This document shows, piece by piece, positions 1 through 8,927 of a DNA stretch of 39,181 nt. The stretch is from positions 1 to 39,181 of the forward strand of contig JAFAQQ010000011.1 in NCBI GenBank assembly GCA_019246335.1, written 5' to 3'. Made by a program: the position numbers and the translations under genes. The notes under the pieces were generated by a model. The model did not search any database. It had not been told where the DNA came from and worked only from the letters and a program-made list of their open reading frames with translations. Position 1 is the stretch's first letter; each line of letters starts with the position of its first letter. The stretch comes from Actinomycetota bacterium (lineage in GTDB: Bacteria > Actinomycetota > Thermoleophilia > Solirubrobacterales > Thermoleophilaceae).

Positions 1-283
1 TACCGAGGCGCGACGCCGCCATCTCCTGTGCCGAGCGCAGCGCCTCGTTGACCGCGGCCAGGACCAGGTCCTGAAGCATCTCGATGTCCTCGGGATCCAC
101 GGCGTCGCGGTCGATCTGGATCTCACGCACCTCGAGGCCGCCCGAGACCCTCACCTTCACCATTCCCCCGCCGGCGCTCGCCTCGACGATCTCGGACTCG
201 AGCTCCTTCTGGGCCTTCGCCATCTCGGCCTGCATCTGCTGCACCTGCTTCATCATCTGGTTCAGGTTGGGCTGCTGGGGCAC
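1..283 (-). CDS. ybaB: YbaB/EbfC family nucleoid-associated protein (partial, runs off window start)
   Basis: Reverse-strand translation VPQQPNLNQMMKQVQQMQAEMAKAQKELESEIVEASAGGGMVKVRVSGGLEVREIQIDRDAVDPEDIEMLQDLVLAAVNEA is a typical YbaB sequence; GTG start at 283, 6 nt after the dnaX stop. Confidence 0.9.
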   Translation of the reverse strand, partial: MPQQPNLNQMMKQVQQMQAEMAKAQKELESEIVEASAGGGMVKVRVSGGLEVREIQIDRDAVDPEDIEMLQDLVLAAVNEALRSAQEMAASRLG

Positions 284-289
284 GGTGCG

Positions 290-2050
290 TCAGCCCTCTC
301 CGCTCGCGGGGCCGTCGAAGACCTCGGTCGCCCCGTAATCGCGCTTCAGGCGCTCGATGAGCTCCTCCGCACCCAGCCCGGGTGAGGTCCCGTCCTCGTC
401 GACGCCGGCCTCGGTCAGCTCGTACTCGAGCGCGAGGGAGTTGCCCGTCAGCGCGCGCAGCGACGTGCGAACGAGCTCCCGGTTGCGCTCCACAGTCTTC
501 CGGGAGAACCCGGCGAGCGCGGGAAAGGAGATCGTCAGCCGATCGCCCTCGAGCGAGGTCGGCCGGGCGGCCTCCAGGCAAGCGGCGACCATGGCGTTCT
601 GCACCCGCACCTGATCGACGACCGCGGGCCACAGCGCGCCGAGCTGCTCGAGGTCGAGCTCGAGGACGGCGCCGGCCGCCGGCTGCTCGGCCTGGGGCTC
701 CGGATCCACGGCGACGGCAGCGGCCGAAACCGTGGCGGCCGCAACGCTCGCAGTTGCAGGCGTCGACCGCGCGGCGACAGCACCCTCCCCGGCGACCGCC
801 ACCGCGGTCGGCGGCTCCCGCTCGGGCGGCTCAGCCGGCTCCGCACCGTGCCCGTGGGCTCCTGTTCCCGAGGCGCCGGGGCTCTCGCCTCCCTGGCCCC
901 CAACCACGCGCCGCTCGAGCTGGTCGAGCCGGAACAGCAGGGCCTGCATCGAGGCGTCGGCCTGCGGACGGACCGCCTTCAGGAGGGCGAGCTCGAGCTG
1001 GATCCTCGGGTCCGATCCGTCCTTGACCGCGCTCAAGGCCGCAGCGAGGAGGTCGATCGCGCGCAGGACCTCGGCCTGGTCGATGCGCTCGGCCTGCGCG
1101 GCCAGGCGATCCGTCTGGTCGGCCGTGACGGCAAAGGAATCCGGCACCTCCCCGAGCGTCTGGACCACGAACAGGTGGCGCAGGTGCGCGGCGAGGTCGC
1201 GCATGAACTGCACGACGTCGCGGCCCGAGCTCGCCAGCCGCTCGACGGCCAGGAGGGCGCGCTTCGGGTCGTGGCCCGCCAGCGCCTCGGCGGCCTCGAA
1301 GACGAGCTCGGCGTCCGCGACGCCGAGGATCTCGAGCACGTCCTCGAGCCTCACCTCGCGCCCGCCGTAGGTCACCAGCTGCTCGAGCGTGCCGAGCGCG
1401 TCGCGGAAGCTGCCGGTTGCCGCACGGGCGATCATCGCGAGCGCGGCATCGGGGACCTCAATCTCCTCCTGCGCCGCCACGCGCTGCAGCACGCCCTGGA
1501 TCTGCTGGAGGGACGGCCGGTGGAAGTCGAAGCGATGACAGCGGTCGACGATCGTGGCCGGGACCTTGTGCGCCTCCGTGGTCGCAAGGACGAACACGAC
1601 ATGCGAGGGCGGTTCCTCGAGCGTCTTGAGGAACGCGTTCCAGGCGGAGCTCGAGAGCATGTGGGCCTCGTCGAGGATGTAGACGCGGCGCCCACCGCCC
1701 ATCGGGGCGAGCGCGACGTTCTCGCGCAGCTCGCGGATGTCGTCGACTGAGTTGTTCGACGCCGCGTCCATCTCCACGACGTCGAGGGACGTGCCGGCCA
1801 TGATCGCCGCGCACGCCGGATCGTCGGGCGCGAAGTCCGCGCGCGGCCCGCCCTCGGCGTTCAGCGCGCAGGCGAGCACCTTCGCCATGCTCGTCTTGCC
1901 GGTGCCGCGGGAGCCCACGAAGAGGTAGGCGTGATGCACCTTTCCGAGCTCGACGGCGTTGCGCAGGGTGCGCACGATGTGCTCCTGGCCGACCACCTCG
2001 TCGAACGTGCGCGGGCGGTGGCGGCGGTACAGCGAGAGCATCAGCCGCAT
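290..2050 (-). CDS. dnaX: DNA polymerase III subunit gamma/tau
   Basis: MRLMLSLYRRHRPRTFDEVVGQEHIVRTLRNA...GSRGTGKTSMAKVLACALN (Walker A), YILDEAHMLSSSAWNAFLKTLEEPP. The start is placed at M54 or M57 of the supplied ORF because the upstream extension is low complexity. Confidence 0.93.
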   Translation of the reverse strand: MRLMLSLYRRHRPRTFDEVVGQEHIVRTLRNAVELGKVHHAYLFVGSRGTGKTSMAKVLACALNAEGGPRADFAPDDPACAAIMAGTSLDVVEMDAASNNSVDDIRELRENVALAPMGGGRRVYILDEAHMLSSSAWNAFLKTLEEPPSHVVFVLATTEAHKVPATIVDRCHRFDFHRPSLQQIQGVLQRVAAQEEIEVPDAALAMIARAATGSFRDALGTLEQLVTYGGREVRLEDVLEILGVADAELVFEAAEALAGHDPKRALLAVERLASSGRDVVQFMRDLAAHLRHLFVVQTLGEVPDSFAVTADQTDRLAAQAERIDQAEVLRAIDLLAAALSAVKDGSDPRIQLELALLKAVRPQADASMQALLFRLDQLERRVVGGQGGESPGASGTGAHGHGAEPAEPPEREPPTAVAVAGEGAVAARSTPATASVAAATVSAAAVAVDPEPQAEQPAAGAVLELDLEQLGALWPAVVDQVRVQNAMVAACLEAARPTSLEGDRLTISFPALAGFSRKTVERNRELVRTSLRALTGNSLALEYELTEAGVDEDGTSPGLGAEELIERLKRDYGATEVFDGPASGEG

Positions 2051-2157
2051 CGTAGCCGCGGGTGCGGCGGGCGCGCACGGCCCGATCCGCGCCCGCGGGT
2101 GCGAGCCGCGCGCCGGCGACTGCGCCGCAAGCGGGGCCGCCGTCATAGATTGTCCGG

Positions 2158-3669
2158 GTGCGTGGACGAGGCTATGGGTGCGCTCGCCGGGCCGCGCGGA
2201 GACTGGCATTCCTGATCCCGGTCCTCGCGCTCGTTCCCGCCGTGGCCGCTGGATCCGGCTCGCCGGCCTCGCAGCGCCGCCTCAGGATCTCGACCAGCCC
2301 CGCGCTCGAGCCTGTCTTCCAGCCGCAGGTGCACGATTATGTGGCGAGGTGCGGCACGCGGGGCTTGCACCTCGACGCCGACGCCCCGAGCGGCACGCAT
2401 CTCCTCCTCGACGGCGCCTCGGTTGCGAAGCGCCACCTCCGCAGGTGGAGGCGCCTTGGCACCGGAGAGGAGACGACGGTCTCGCTACTCGGCGACCAGC
2501 ACAGGTCGAGCTACCGCATCCGCTGCCTTCCGTCCGACTTCCCCAGGTACACGGCTGAGGTCTCGGGCCCACGACAGGCCCGGTGGTACATCGTCACGCC
2601 GCACCCTTGGGAGACGTCGGCGAGCTACGTGGCGATCCTCGACCGTAACGGCGTGCCGGTCTGGTGGATGCGGGAGAAGGGCGCGACGGACAACGCGACG
2701 CTCGGGCCGGGCGGCACGATCGCATGGGTGACGTTCCTCAGCGAGCGCGTTGCATTCCCCGCGTTCGCGGTCCACACGCTCGACGGCCGGACCGTCGAGA
2801 ATGTCTCGAGCCATGGAGTGAACTTCCCGGACTGGCACGAGCTGCGTCCCACTTCGAACGGCGACTTCCTGATCCTCGGCACCGACCTCCGCGACGGGGT
2901 CGACCTCCATCGCTATGGCGGCCCGCGGCAGGCGACGGTGAGCGACGGCGTGGTGCAGGAGGTGACGCCCCGCGGCAACGTCGTGTGGTCTTGGTCGACC
3001 GCGGGCCACTTGCATCCAGCCGAGACCGGGCGCTGGTACAAGCTGAGCGTGCTGCAGACCGGGTGGCACCTCCCCGACGGCCGCACGAGCTACGACCTCT
3101 ACCACCTGAACTCGGCGTCCGAGCAGGGCGATCGCATCCTGATCTCGGCGCGGCAGACCGATGCGCTGTACGAGATCGACCGCTCGAGCGGAAAGATCAT
3201 CTGGAAGCTCGGCGGGACTCGGACCAAGAAGAGCCTCACGGTCATCGGGACGAAGCACCCGGAGCGCCTGTTCGGAGGCCAGCACGACGCGACCTTGCTG
3301 CCGAACGGCACCGTCACGGTGCACGACAACTCGGCTGGGTGGAACCGGGCCCCGCGCGCGCTGCGCCTGAAGATCGACCTCGCCCGCAGGACTGCGCGCG
3401 TCATCGACCGGTTCGTTCTTCGACCGCGCGTGGGCTCGTTCTGCTGTGGGAGCGTCCGCAGGCTGCCGGGCGGCGACTGGGTGATCTCGTGGGGAGCGAT
3501 CAACGAGGTCGAGGAGCTGCAACCGGACGGGCATCCGGTCTTGACGGTCCGTTTCCGGCCCGGCGTGTTTTCCTACCGAGCCATCCCGGTGCTCGGGGGC
3601 CAGCTCTCGGGGGCCGCGATCCGACGCGGGATGGACGCGATGGCGGCCGCTGCGCGAGCGAGCCGTTAG
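2158..3669 (+). CDS. Arylsulfotransferase (ASST)-like secreted/anchored protein
   Basis: N-terminal hydrophobic signal; WYIVTPHPWETSASYVAILDRNGVPVWWM, DWHELRPTSNGDFLILGTDL, QHDATLLPNGTVTVHDNSAGWNRAPRALRLKIDL resemble ASST-family propellers; GTG start. Confidence 0.75.
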   Translation: MRGRGYGCARRAARRLAFLIPVLALVPAVAAGSGSPASQRRLRISTSPALEPVFQPQVHDYVARCGTRGLHLDADAPSGTHLLLDGASVAKRHLRRWRRLGTGEETTVSLLGDQHRSSYRIRCLPSDFPRYTAEVSGPRQARWYIVTPHPWETSASYVAILDRNGVPVWWMREKGATDNATLGPGGTIAWVTFLSERVAFPAFAVHTLDGRTVENVSSHGVNFPDWHELRPTSNGDFLILGTDLRDGVDLHRYGGPRQATVSDGVVQEVTPRGNVVWSWSTAGHLHPAETGRWYKLSVLQTGWHLPDGRTSYDLYHLNSASEQGDRILISARQTDALYEIDRSSGKIIWKLGGTRTKKSLTVIGTKHPERLFGGQHDATLLPNGTVTVHDNSAGWNRAPRALRLKIDLARRTARVIDRFVLRPRVGSFCCGSVRRLPGGDWVISWGAINEVEELQPDGHPVLTVRFRPGVFSYRAIPVLGGQLSGAAIRRGMDAMAAAARASR

Positions 3670-3699
3670 CGACATCGCGCGCCGGTAGCGTCCGAGGCG

Positions 3700-5145
3700 A
3701 TGTCGCCCGCTCGGAGAGCGCTGCCGAGAGCGGCTGCGAGCGCCGCGGCGGCCGCCGGCGTGGCGCTGGCGATCTTCGCCTGGTTCGGCCGGGCGCCTCT
3801 CAACTACGACACGTTCTACGCGCTCGTCTGGGGCGGGGACCTCCTCCACGGCCGCACGCCGCAGTACGGCGTGCCCGTGGCGCCCACCCCCCACCCGCTG
3901 GCGGTCCTCGCGGGGATGCCGGCGAGCCTCTTCGGCGACGGCGGGGTCGACGTGATGATCGGGCTCGCCGTCCTCGCGATCGGCTTCCTCGTGGTCGGGC
4001 TCTTCCGGCTGGGCACGGAGCTCTTCGGCCGGCCGGTGGGCCTGCTCGCCGCGGCGATCTTCGCGACCCGCGTGCCGCCGCTCGACTTCGGAATCCGCGG
4101 GTACGTGGACCTGCCCGCGGTGGCGTTCGTCGTCTGGGCCGCCGTGCTCGAGGCTCGGCGACCTCGCCGCGGAGCGCCGGTTCTAGTGCTGCTCGCGCTC
4201 GCGGGGCTGCTGCGCCCGGAGGCCTGGCTGTACGCCGGGGCGTACTGGCTCTGGTTGCTTCCGGCTCGGGATTGGCGCGGCCGGGGCCGGGCGCTCGTCC
4301 TGGTCGGCGCGGCGCCAGCTATCTGGGCGATCTCGGACCTCGCGATCACCGGCGACGCGCTCTGGTCGTTTCACGGCACGCACGACCTCGCCGCTCATTT
4401 CGCGCGCGAGCGGGGGCTCTCCCACGTGCCGTCGGTGCTGCGTGAGCGGCTCGGGATCACGATGCGTGCGCCAGAGCTGATCGCCGCGGCGGTCGGGCTC
4501 GTCGGGGGCCTGGCGTTGCGGCCCCTGCGGCGTCGGTCGGCGCTGCCCGCGGCGGTCGGCGCGCTCAACGGGGTGGCGTTCCTCGTGCTCGCGGCGGCCG
4601 GGCTGTCGCTGCTCGGCCGCTACCTCTTCCTCGCCGCCGCGATGCTGTCCCTTTTTGCCGCCGTCGGCCTTCTCGGGTGGACCGCTTTGCCGACGATGCG
4701 TGCCTCCAAATGGCTGTGGGCGGTCGCCGGCGCCGCCGGGCTCGTGGTCATCGCCCTGTTCTTCGTTGCACAGCAGGTAGACCGCCTCGACGGTCTGCGC
4801 GACCAGGTGCGCGCGCAGCAGGCGGTGCAGGCGGGACTCCGTGACGTGGTTCGGAACGCTGCTGCACGGCGGGCCTTGGATCGCTGCGGCACGCCATTTG
4901 TGACGAACCACTGGCCGGTGCCGCAGCTCGCGTACTGGACGGAAAGGCGCCCGGCCACGATCGCCGACGCCGCCGACCGACGCCCGGCGACGGGGGGCGT
5001 GTTCATCGCGCCGGGCAACGCGTCCGCTGCGCGGATCGCGGTGCTCGATCCGCACGACCCGAGCGCGACGCGGACCCCGCCCCCCGGGTACCGGCAGGTC
5101 GCGCGCAACGGCTCGTGGGTGGTGTACGCCGGGTGTCGCGGCTAG
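3700..5145 (+). CDS. Multi-pass membrane protein, GT-C glycosyltransferase-like
   Basis: About 10 hydrophobic segments; LNYDTFYALVWGGDLLHGRTPQYG near the N-terminus and LLRPEAWLYAGAYWLWL resemble GT-C/mannosyltransferase-like proteins. Confidence 0.6.
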   Translation: MSPARRALPRAAASAAAAAGVALAIFAWFGRAPLNYDTFYALVWGGDLLHGRTPQYGVPVAPTPHPLAVLAGMPASLFGDGGVDVMIGLAVLAIGFLVVGLFRLGTELFGRPVGLLAAAIFATRVPPLDFGIRGYVDLPAVAFVVWAAVLEARRPRRGAPVLVLLALAGLLRPEAWLYAGAYWLWLLPARDWRGRGRALVLVGAAPAIWAISDLAITGDALWSFHGTHDLAAHFARERGLSHVPSVLRERLGITMRAPELIAAAVGLVGGLALRPLRRRSALPAAVGALNGVAFLVLAAAGLSLLGRYLFLAAAMLSLFAAVGLLGWTALPTMRASKWLWAVAGAAGLVVIALFFVAQQVDRLDGLRDQVRAQQAVQAGLRDVVRNAAARRALDRCGTPFVTNHWPVPQLAYWTERRPATIADAADRRPATGGVFIAPGNASAARIAVLDPHDPSATRTPPPGYRQVARNGSWVVYAGCRG

Positions 5146-5209
5146 CCAGTCACGCGCGGGGCGGTCCTCCAGCCGCGCACCCCGATCGTCGGCGATCGAG
5201 CAAGTTCAG

Positions 5210-5484
5210 GTGGACCGCGCACCCGCCGTCGAAGAAAGGTCCCGGGCGTTCGCGTCGCCGTCGGCTCCGGTCAGGCTTCCCCACGGCGCATGAGCGGTAT
5301 CGCTTAAGGCTGCTTCCTCCCGGATCTGACCTGGTTCGCGAGCGCTCACCGCGTGGGACCTGGCCATCGACGCCTCCGGTCGGCGTACTGACCCCGAGGC
5401 CCAGCCCCTCGGACGGGGATTCGGCCCCGCTAGAGCGGATTGCGGGTGCAGGGCACCGCTACCTCCCCGCCTAGCACGGTCCAC
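5210..5484 (-). ncRNA. ffs: Bacterial large-type signal recognition particle RNA (about 275 nt)
   Basis: Minus strand contains AACCAGGTCAGATCCGGGAGGAAGCAGCCTTAAGCG (SRP helix 8 / Ffh-binding core) and an Alu-like 5' part GCAATCCGCTCTAGCGGGGCCGAATC. Ends are defined by an 11-bp terminal helix, GTGGACCGTGC (5') with GCGCGGTCCAC (3'). Confidence 0.92.
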
Positions 5485-5525
5485 GAGGCGATGGTAGTAG
5501 GGCCGCGGGCCAACATGCGCTGACT

Positions 5526-5531
5526 TAGAAT
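5526..5531 (+). promoter_or_regulatory. Putative -10 element (TAGAAT) for tRNA-Val
   Basis: TAGAAT ends 9 nt before the tRNA 5' end, within the 56-bp gap between divergent SRP RNA and tRNA genes. Confidence 0.4.
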
Positions 5532-5540
5532 CGCCTGCAA

Positions 5541-5612
5541 GGGCGCGTAGCTCAGTGGGAGAGCGCTCGCTTCACACGCGAGAGGTCGCTGGTTCGAAAC
5601 CAGCCGCGCCCA
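5541..5612 (+). tRNA. tRNA-Val (anticodon CAC), CCA not encoded
   Basis: Cloverleaf: acceptor GGGCGCG/CGCGCCC, D arm, anticodon stem CTCGC-TTCACAC-GCGAG (anticodon CAC), T arm GCTGG-TTCGAAA-CCAGC, discriminator A. Confidence 0.96.
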
Positions 5613-5659
5613 TTACCATGCCGCTGCAAAGCGAGCACGAGCGGCGAGAGGGGAAGGCG

Positions 5660-5920
5660 ATGGCTACCCACGTCATATTCCACGAAGTCGACGATGTCGA
5701 GCACTGGTTGAGCTCGACCAAGCGCGAGGAAGTCTTCGGACCGTTGGGGATCACGGTACGTACGTTCCGCGACCCGCAGGGCTCCAATCGGGTCGGCCTG
5801 ATTGCGGAAATCCCCGACATGGCCACGTTCCAGAGCTTCATGCAGACCGCCGAGGCAGCCGAGGCGATGAAGCACGACGGTGTGCGCCCCGAGACGGTTC
5901 TGGTCCTCGACGAGGGATAG
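5660..5920 (+). CDS. Small conserved-looking hypothetical protein (possibly dimeric alpha/beta-barrel type)
   Basis: MATHVIFHEVDDVEHWLSSTKREEVFGPLGITVRTFRDPQGSNRVGLIAEIPDMATFQSFMQT...; GAGGGGAAGG ribosome-binding site just upstream of ATG 5660. Confidence 0.7.
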   Translation: MATHVIFHEVDDVEHWLSSTKREEVFGPLGITVRTFRDPQGSNRVGLIAEIPDMATFQSFMQTAEAAEAMKHDGVRPETVLVLDEG

Positions 5921-6006
5921 GGCCTGACACGAGGCCGGATGTCGAGGCACTACGGCGGGGGATCGCGCTATTGCCGCGACGGCGGGACTTCGCCCTATAA
6001 GCGGTC

Positions 6007-6735
6007 GTGCGCGCCAAGCTCTACTCGCTCTCCCTGTCCCATCCGGCGCACGCCGCCCGCCTGATGCTCGAGCTCAAGAAGGTGGAGCACGAGGTCGTGG
6101 ACTGCCTGCCGGGCATGCACCCCGTCCAGGTGCGGTTCGCGGGCTTCCGCGGCAGCACGGTGCCCGCGCTGCGGCTCGACGGCCGGCGGATCCAGGGCTC
6201 GCGCGAGATCTCGCGAGCCCTCGACCAGCTCGTCCCGGAGCCGAGGCTCTTCCCGGTCGACCACCAGAGACGCGCCGCGGTGGAGGCGGCGGAGCAGTGG
6301 GGCGCGCGTGAGCTGCAGCCCGTGCCGCGGAAGCTGTTCCGCTGGGGCGTGGCGAATCGGCGGGAGATGCGGGTCTGGATGGCGCGCGAGGTCGCGCGGA
6401 TGCCCGCGCCCGGCCTGATGGCCTGGGCGAACGTGCCGGTCGCGCGCTACTTCGCCCGCGTCTCCGCCGCCACCGACGATGAGGTTCGCGGCGCGCTCGC
6501 CGCCCTGCCGAGCCAGCTCGATCGGGTCGACCGTCTCATCGCCGAGGGCGTCATCGGCGACGGAGCCGCCCCGAACGCAGCCGACTTTCAGATCCTCTGC
6601 TCGGTCCGCGCGCTCCTGGCGATGGAAGACCTGCGCGCACGGATCGAGAGCCGTCCGTGCGCGGCCGCCGCGATGCGGATCCAGCCCGATTTCCCCGGCC
6701 CGGTCCCTCGCTTCCTGCCGGCGGACTGGGTCTGA
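6007..6735 (+). CDS. Glutathione S-transferase-like protein
   Basis: Thioredoxin-like N-terminus MRAKLYSLSLSHPAHAARLMLELKKVEHEVVDCLPGMHPVQVRFAGFRGSTVPALRLDGRRIQGSREISRAL; GTG start. Confidence 0.8.
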   Translation: MRAKLYSLSLSHPAHAARLMLELKKVEHEVVDCLPGMHPVQVRFAGFRGSTVPALRLDGRRIQGSREISRALDQLVPEPRLFPVDHQRRAAVEAAEQWGARELQPVPRKLFRWGVANRREMRVWMAREVARMPAPGLMAWANVPVARYFARVSAATDDEVRGALAALPSQLDRVDRLIAEGVIGDGAAPNAADFQILCSVRALLAMEDLRARIESRPCAAAAMRIQPDFPGPVPRFLPADWV

Positions 6736-6783
6736 CGTCGGGGCCGGGCGGGTGAACCCGTTCTCGTGTGGTAATACGGCTCC

Positions 6784-7173
6784 ATGGCCGCATGGAGCGA
6801 CGTGGAACGGATGGCGCTCAGCCTGCCGGAGACGAGCGAGCGCACCTCGCGCGGTCTCCGGCAGTGGCGCGTCAAGGACAAGCTGTTCGCCTGGGAGCGG
6901 CCGCTGCGTCGGTCGGACCTCGAGGCCCTCGGCGCCGCGGCGCCCAACGGTCCGATCCTCGGCGCACGCGTCGAGCACCTCGTCGCCAAGGACGCGCTCC
7001 TCGCCAACGATCCGGACGTCTTCTTCACGACACCGCACTTCGACGGCTACCCGGCGGTCCTCGTCCGCCTAGGCCGGATCGGCCTGGACGACCTCGAGGA
7101 GGTCATCGTCGAGGCCTGGCTCGCCCGCGCCCCGAAGCGGCTCGCGGACGAGTATGTCAAGGCCTCGCTCTGA
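6784..7173 (+). CDS. MmcQ/YjbR-like protein
   Basis: MAAWSDVERMALSLPETSERTSRGLRQWRVKDKLFAWERPL...VFFTTPHFDGYPAVLVRLGRIGLDDLEEVIVEAWLARAPKRLADEY. Confidence 0.85.
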   Translation: MAAWSDVERMALSLPETSERTSRGLRQWRVKDKLFAWERPLRRSDLEALGAAAPNGPILGARVEHLVAKDALLANDPDVFFTTPHFDGYPAVLVRLGRIGLDDLEEVIVEAWLARAPKRLADEYVKASL

Positions 7174-7212
7174 CCGCCCGCGTCTCGGACGACTGAGACG
7201 AATCGGCCGCCG

Positions 7213-7635
7213 ATGCCCCTCAGGACGATCCGGGGAAACGCGGAGAGGCGCATCGCCGCCTCCGTCGAGACGTGTCGCCGGACCGCCGCCGACGCGCCGC
7301 GGTGGCCCGAGTGGCTGTCGGCCGTCCGATCGGTGACGGAGGCCGAGGGCCGCTTGGTCGTCGAGGCCCGGTTGCTCGCGATCGCGCTCTTCTTCCTCGC
7401 CGAGGTCGAGACGGACGCCGAGGGGGTGACCATTCGGAGAGCGCCGTTCGCGGCCGGCGACGACGAACGGCTCGAGATCGTCATCACGCTAACGACCGAT
7501 GGCGCCGACGTGTGCCTGGCGACGGCGGAGATCGACGCGGAGCTGGACGTTCCGAGGCTCCTGCCGGTGCCCGCCGCGATCGCCGACCAGGTGGCTGGGC
7601 GTCTGCTGTCCGACCTGGAGAAGCACGTCTCCTGA
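7213..7635 (+). CDS. SRPBCC/polyketide-cyclase-like protein
   Basis: RRIAASVETCRRTAADAPRWPEWLSAVRSVTEAEGRLVVEARLLAIALFFLAEVETD resembles an SRPBCC/START-like fold N-terminus. Confidence 0.55.
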   Translation: MPLRTIRGNAERRIAASVETCRRTAADAPRWPEWLSAVRSVTEAEGRLVVEARLLAIALFFLAEVETDAEGVTIRRAPFAAGDDERLEIVITLTTDGADVCLATAEIDAELDVPRLLPVPAAIADQVAGRLLSDLEKHVS

Positions 7636-7696
7636 CGCCGGGGGACCAGGCGCGGGCGACGCCGGGGTTGACCGGCCATTACCCTGCGCAGGGAGC

Positions 7697-8908
7697 TTGA
7701 GCACCGAAGCGGAAGCCCGAAAGAGACGGGTCGTGGTGGCGGGCGGCGGCGTCGCCGCGCTGGAGGCCGTCCTGGCCCTGCGTGACCTGGCCGGCTACAC
7801 GATCTCGATCACGATGCTCGCGCCGGAGGAGCACTTCGTGTACCAGCCGCTGAGCGTGGGCGACCCGTTCGCGCTCGGGCCCGCGAAGAGATACCCGCTG
7901 GCCAAGGTCGCCGAGGACTTCGACCTCGTGCTCCACCACACCGCCCTCGCGGCCGTGGACCCGGCCGCTCACGCCACGCGGACCTCTGACGGCGAGGAGC
8001 TCGGCTACGACTCGCTGCTCGTCGCCACCGGGGCCGCACGCCAGCCCGCATACGACCACGTGCTCACGTTCCGGGGCCAGGAGGACGGCGAGCGAGCGCA
8101 CGGGCTCGTCCAGGACCTCGAGGCCGGCTACGTCCGCCGGGTGGCCTTCGTCGTGCCGTCCGGGACCACTTGGTCGCTCCCGCTCTACGAGCTCGCCCTC
8201 ATGACGGCCACGCGTGCGCGCGAGATGTCGGTGGACGGCGCGGAGCTCACCTTCATCACACCCGAGGAGACCCCGCTGGCGGTTTTCGGCGGGGCGGCGA
8301 GCGACGAGGTGGCGAGCCTGCTCGCCGAGGCCGGGGTGGATGTCCGCACCGGGGTCCACGCCGAGGTCGAGCGAAAGGGCGAGGTGCGGCTGCGTCCCGG
8401 CGACGAGACGTTCGCGGTCGATCGCATCGTGGCCCTTCCGCGGGTCGTGGGCCGGCCGATCGAGGGCCTGCCGCACGACGAGCAGGCGTTCGTGCCCGTC
8501 GACGAGCAGATGCGCGTTCCCGGTGTCGAGGACGTCTGGGCGGCCGGGGACGGGACGACGTTTCCCGTGAAGCAGGGAGGGATCGCCTGCGAGCAGGCGG
8601 ACGCCGCCGCAGCCGACATCGCGCGGTCCGCGGGTGCCGACGTCGACGCGAAGCCCTTCCGGCCGGTCCTTCGCGGACAGCTGCTCACCGGGTCGAAGCC
8701 CCGCTTCATGCGCCACCACCTGGCGGGCGGCCACGGCGAGGACTCCGAGGTCTCGACCACGGCCCTGTGGTGGCCGCCGAGCAAGATCGCCGGCGTCCAT
8801 CTCGCGCCGTACCTCGGCGAGCTTCCCGAGGTCGAGCCCGAGCGGGAGCCGGAGGTCCCCCTCGACGTCGAGCCGAGCGGGGAAGCCGGGTCCCGCATCT
8901 GGATCTGA
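7697..8908 (+). CDS. FAD-dependent pyridine nucleotide-disulfide oxidoreductase family protein (SQR/NDH-2-like, lacks catalytic cysteines)
   Basis: RRVVVAGGGVAALEAVLALRDL (Rossmann), LGYDSLLVATGAARQP, VPGVEDVWAAGDGTTFPVKQGGIACEQADAAA; TTG start assumed. Confidence 0.8.
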   Translation: MSTEAEARKRRVVVAGGGVAALEAVLALRDLAGYTISITMLAPEEHFVYQPLSVGDPFALGPAKRYPLAKVAEDFDLVLHHTALAAVDPAAHATRTSDGEELGYDSLLVATGAARQPAYDHVLTFRGQEDGERAHGLVQDLEAGYVRRVAFVVPSGTTWSLPLYELALMTATRAREMSVDGAELTFITPEETPLAVFGGAASDEVASLLAEAGVDVRTGVHAEVERKGEVRLRPGDETFAVDRIVALPRVVGRPIEGLPHDEQAFVPVDEQMRVPGVEDVWAAGDGTTFPVKQGGIACEQADAAAADIARSAGADVDAKPFRPVLRGQLLTGSKPRFMRHHLAGGHGEDSEVSTTALWWPPSKIAGVHLAPYLGELPEVEPEREPEVPLDVEPSGEAGSRIWI

Positions 8909-8927
8909 CCTCGTAGCCGCCGCCGGC

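Noticed and set aside
2664-4445. 593-aa plus ORF bridging the ASST-like gene and membrane protein
   Set aside because: Shifted-frame shadow ORF; the two in-frame genes explain the region.
5206-5484. 92-aa minus ORF and overlapping plus ORF 5115-5474
   Set aside because: Coincide with the structured SRP RNA; no protein-like character.
5552-5659. N-terminal extension of the 5555-5920 ORF through the tRNA
   Set aside because: The extension lies within tRNA-Val; a good ribosome-binding site points to ATG 5660.
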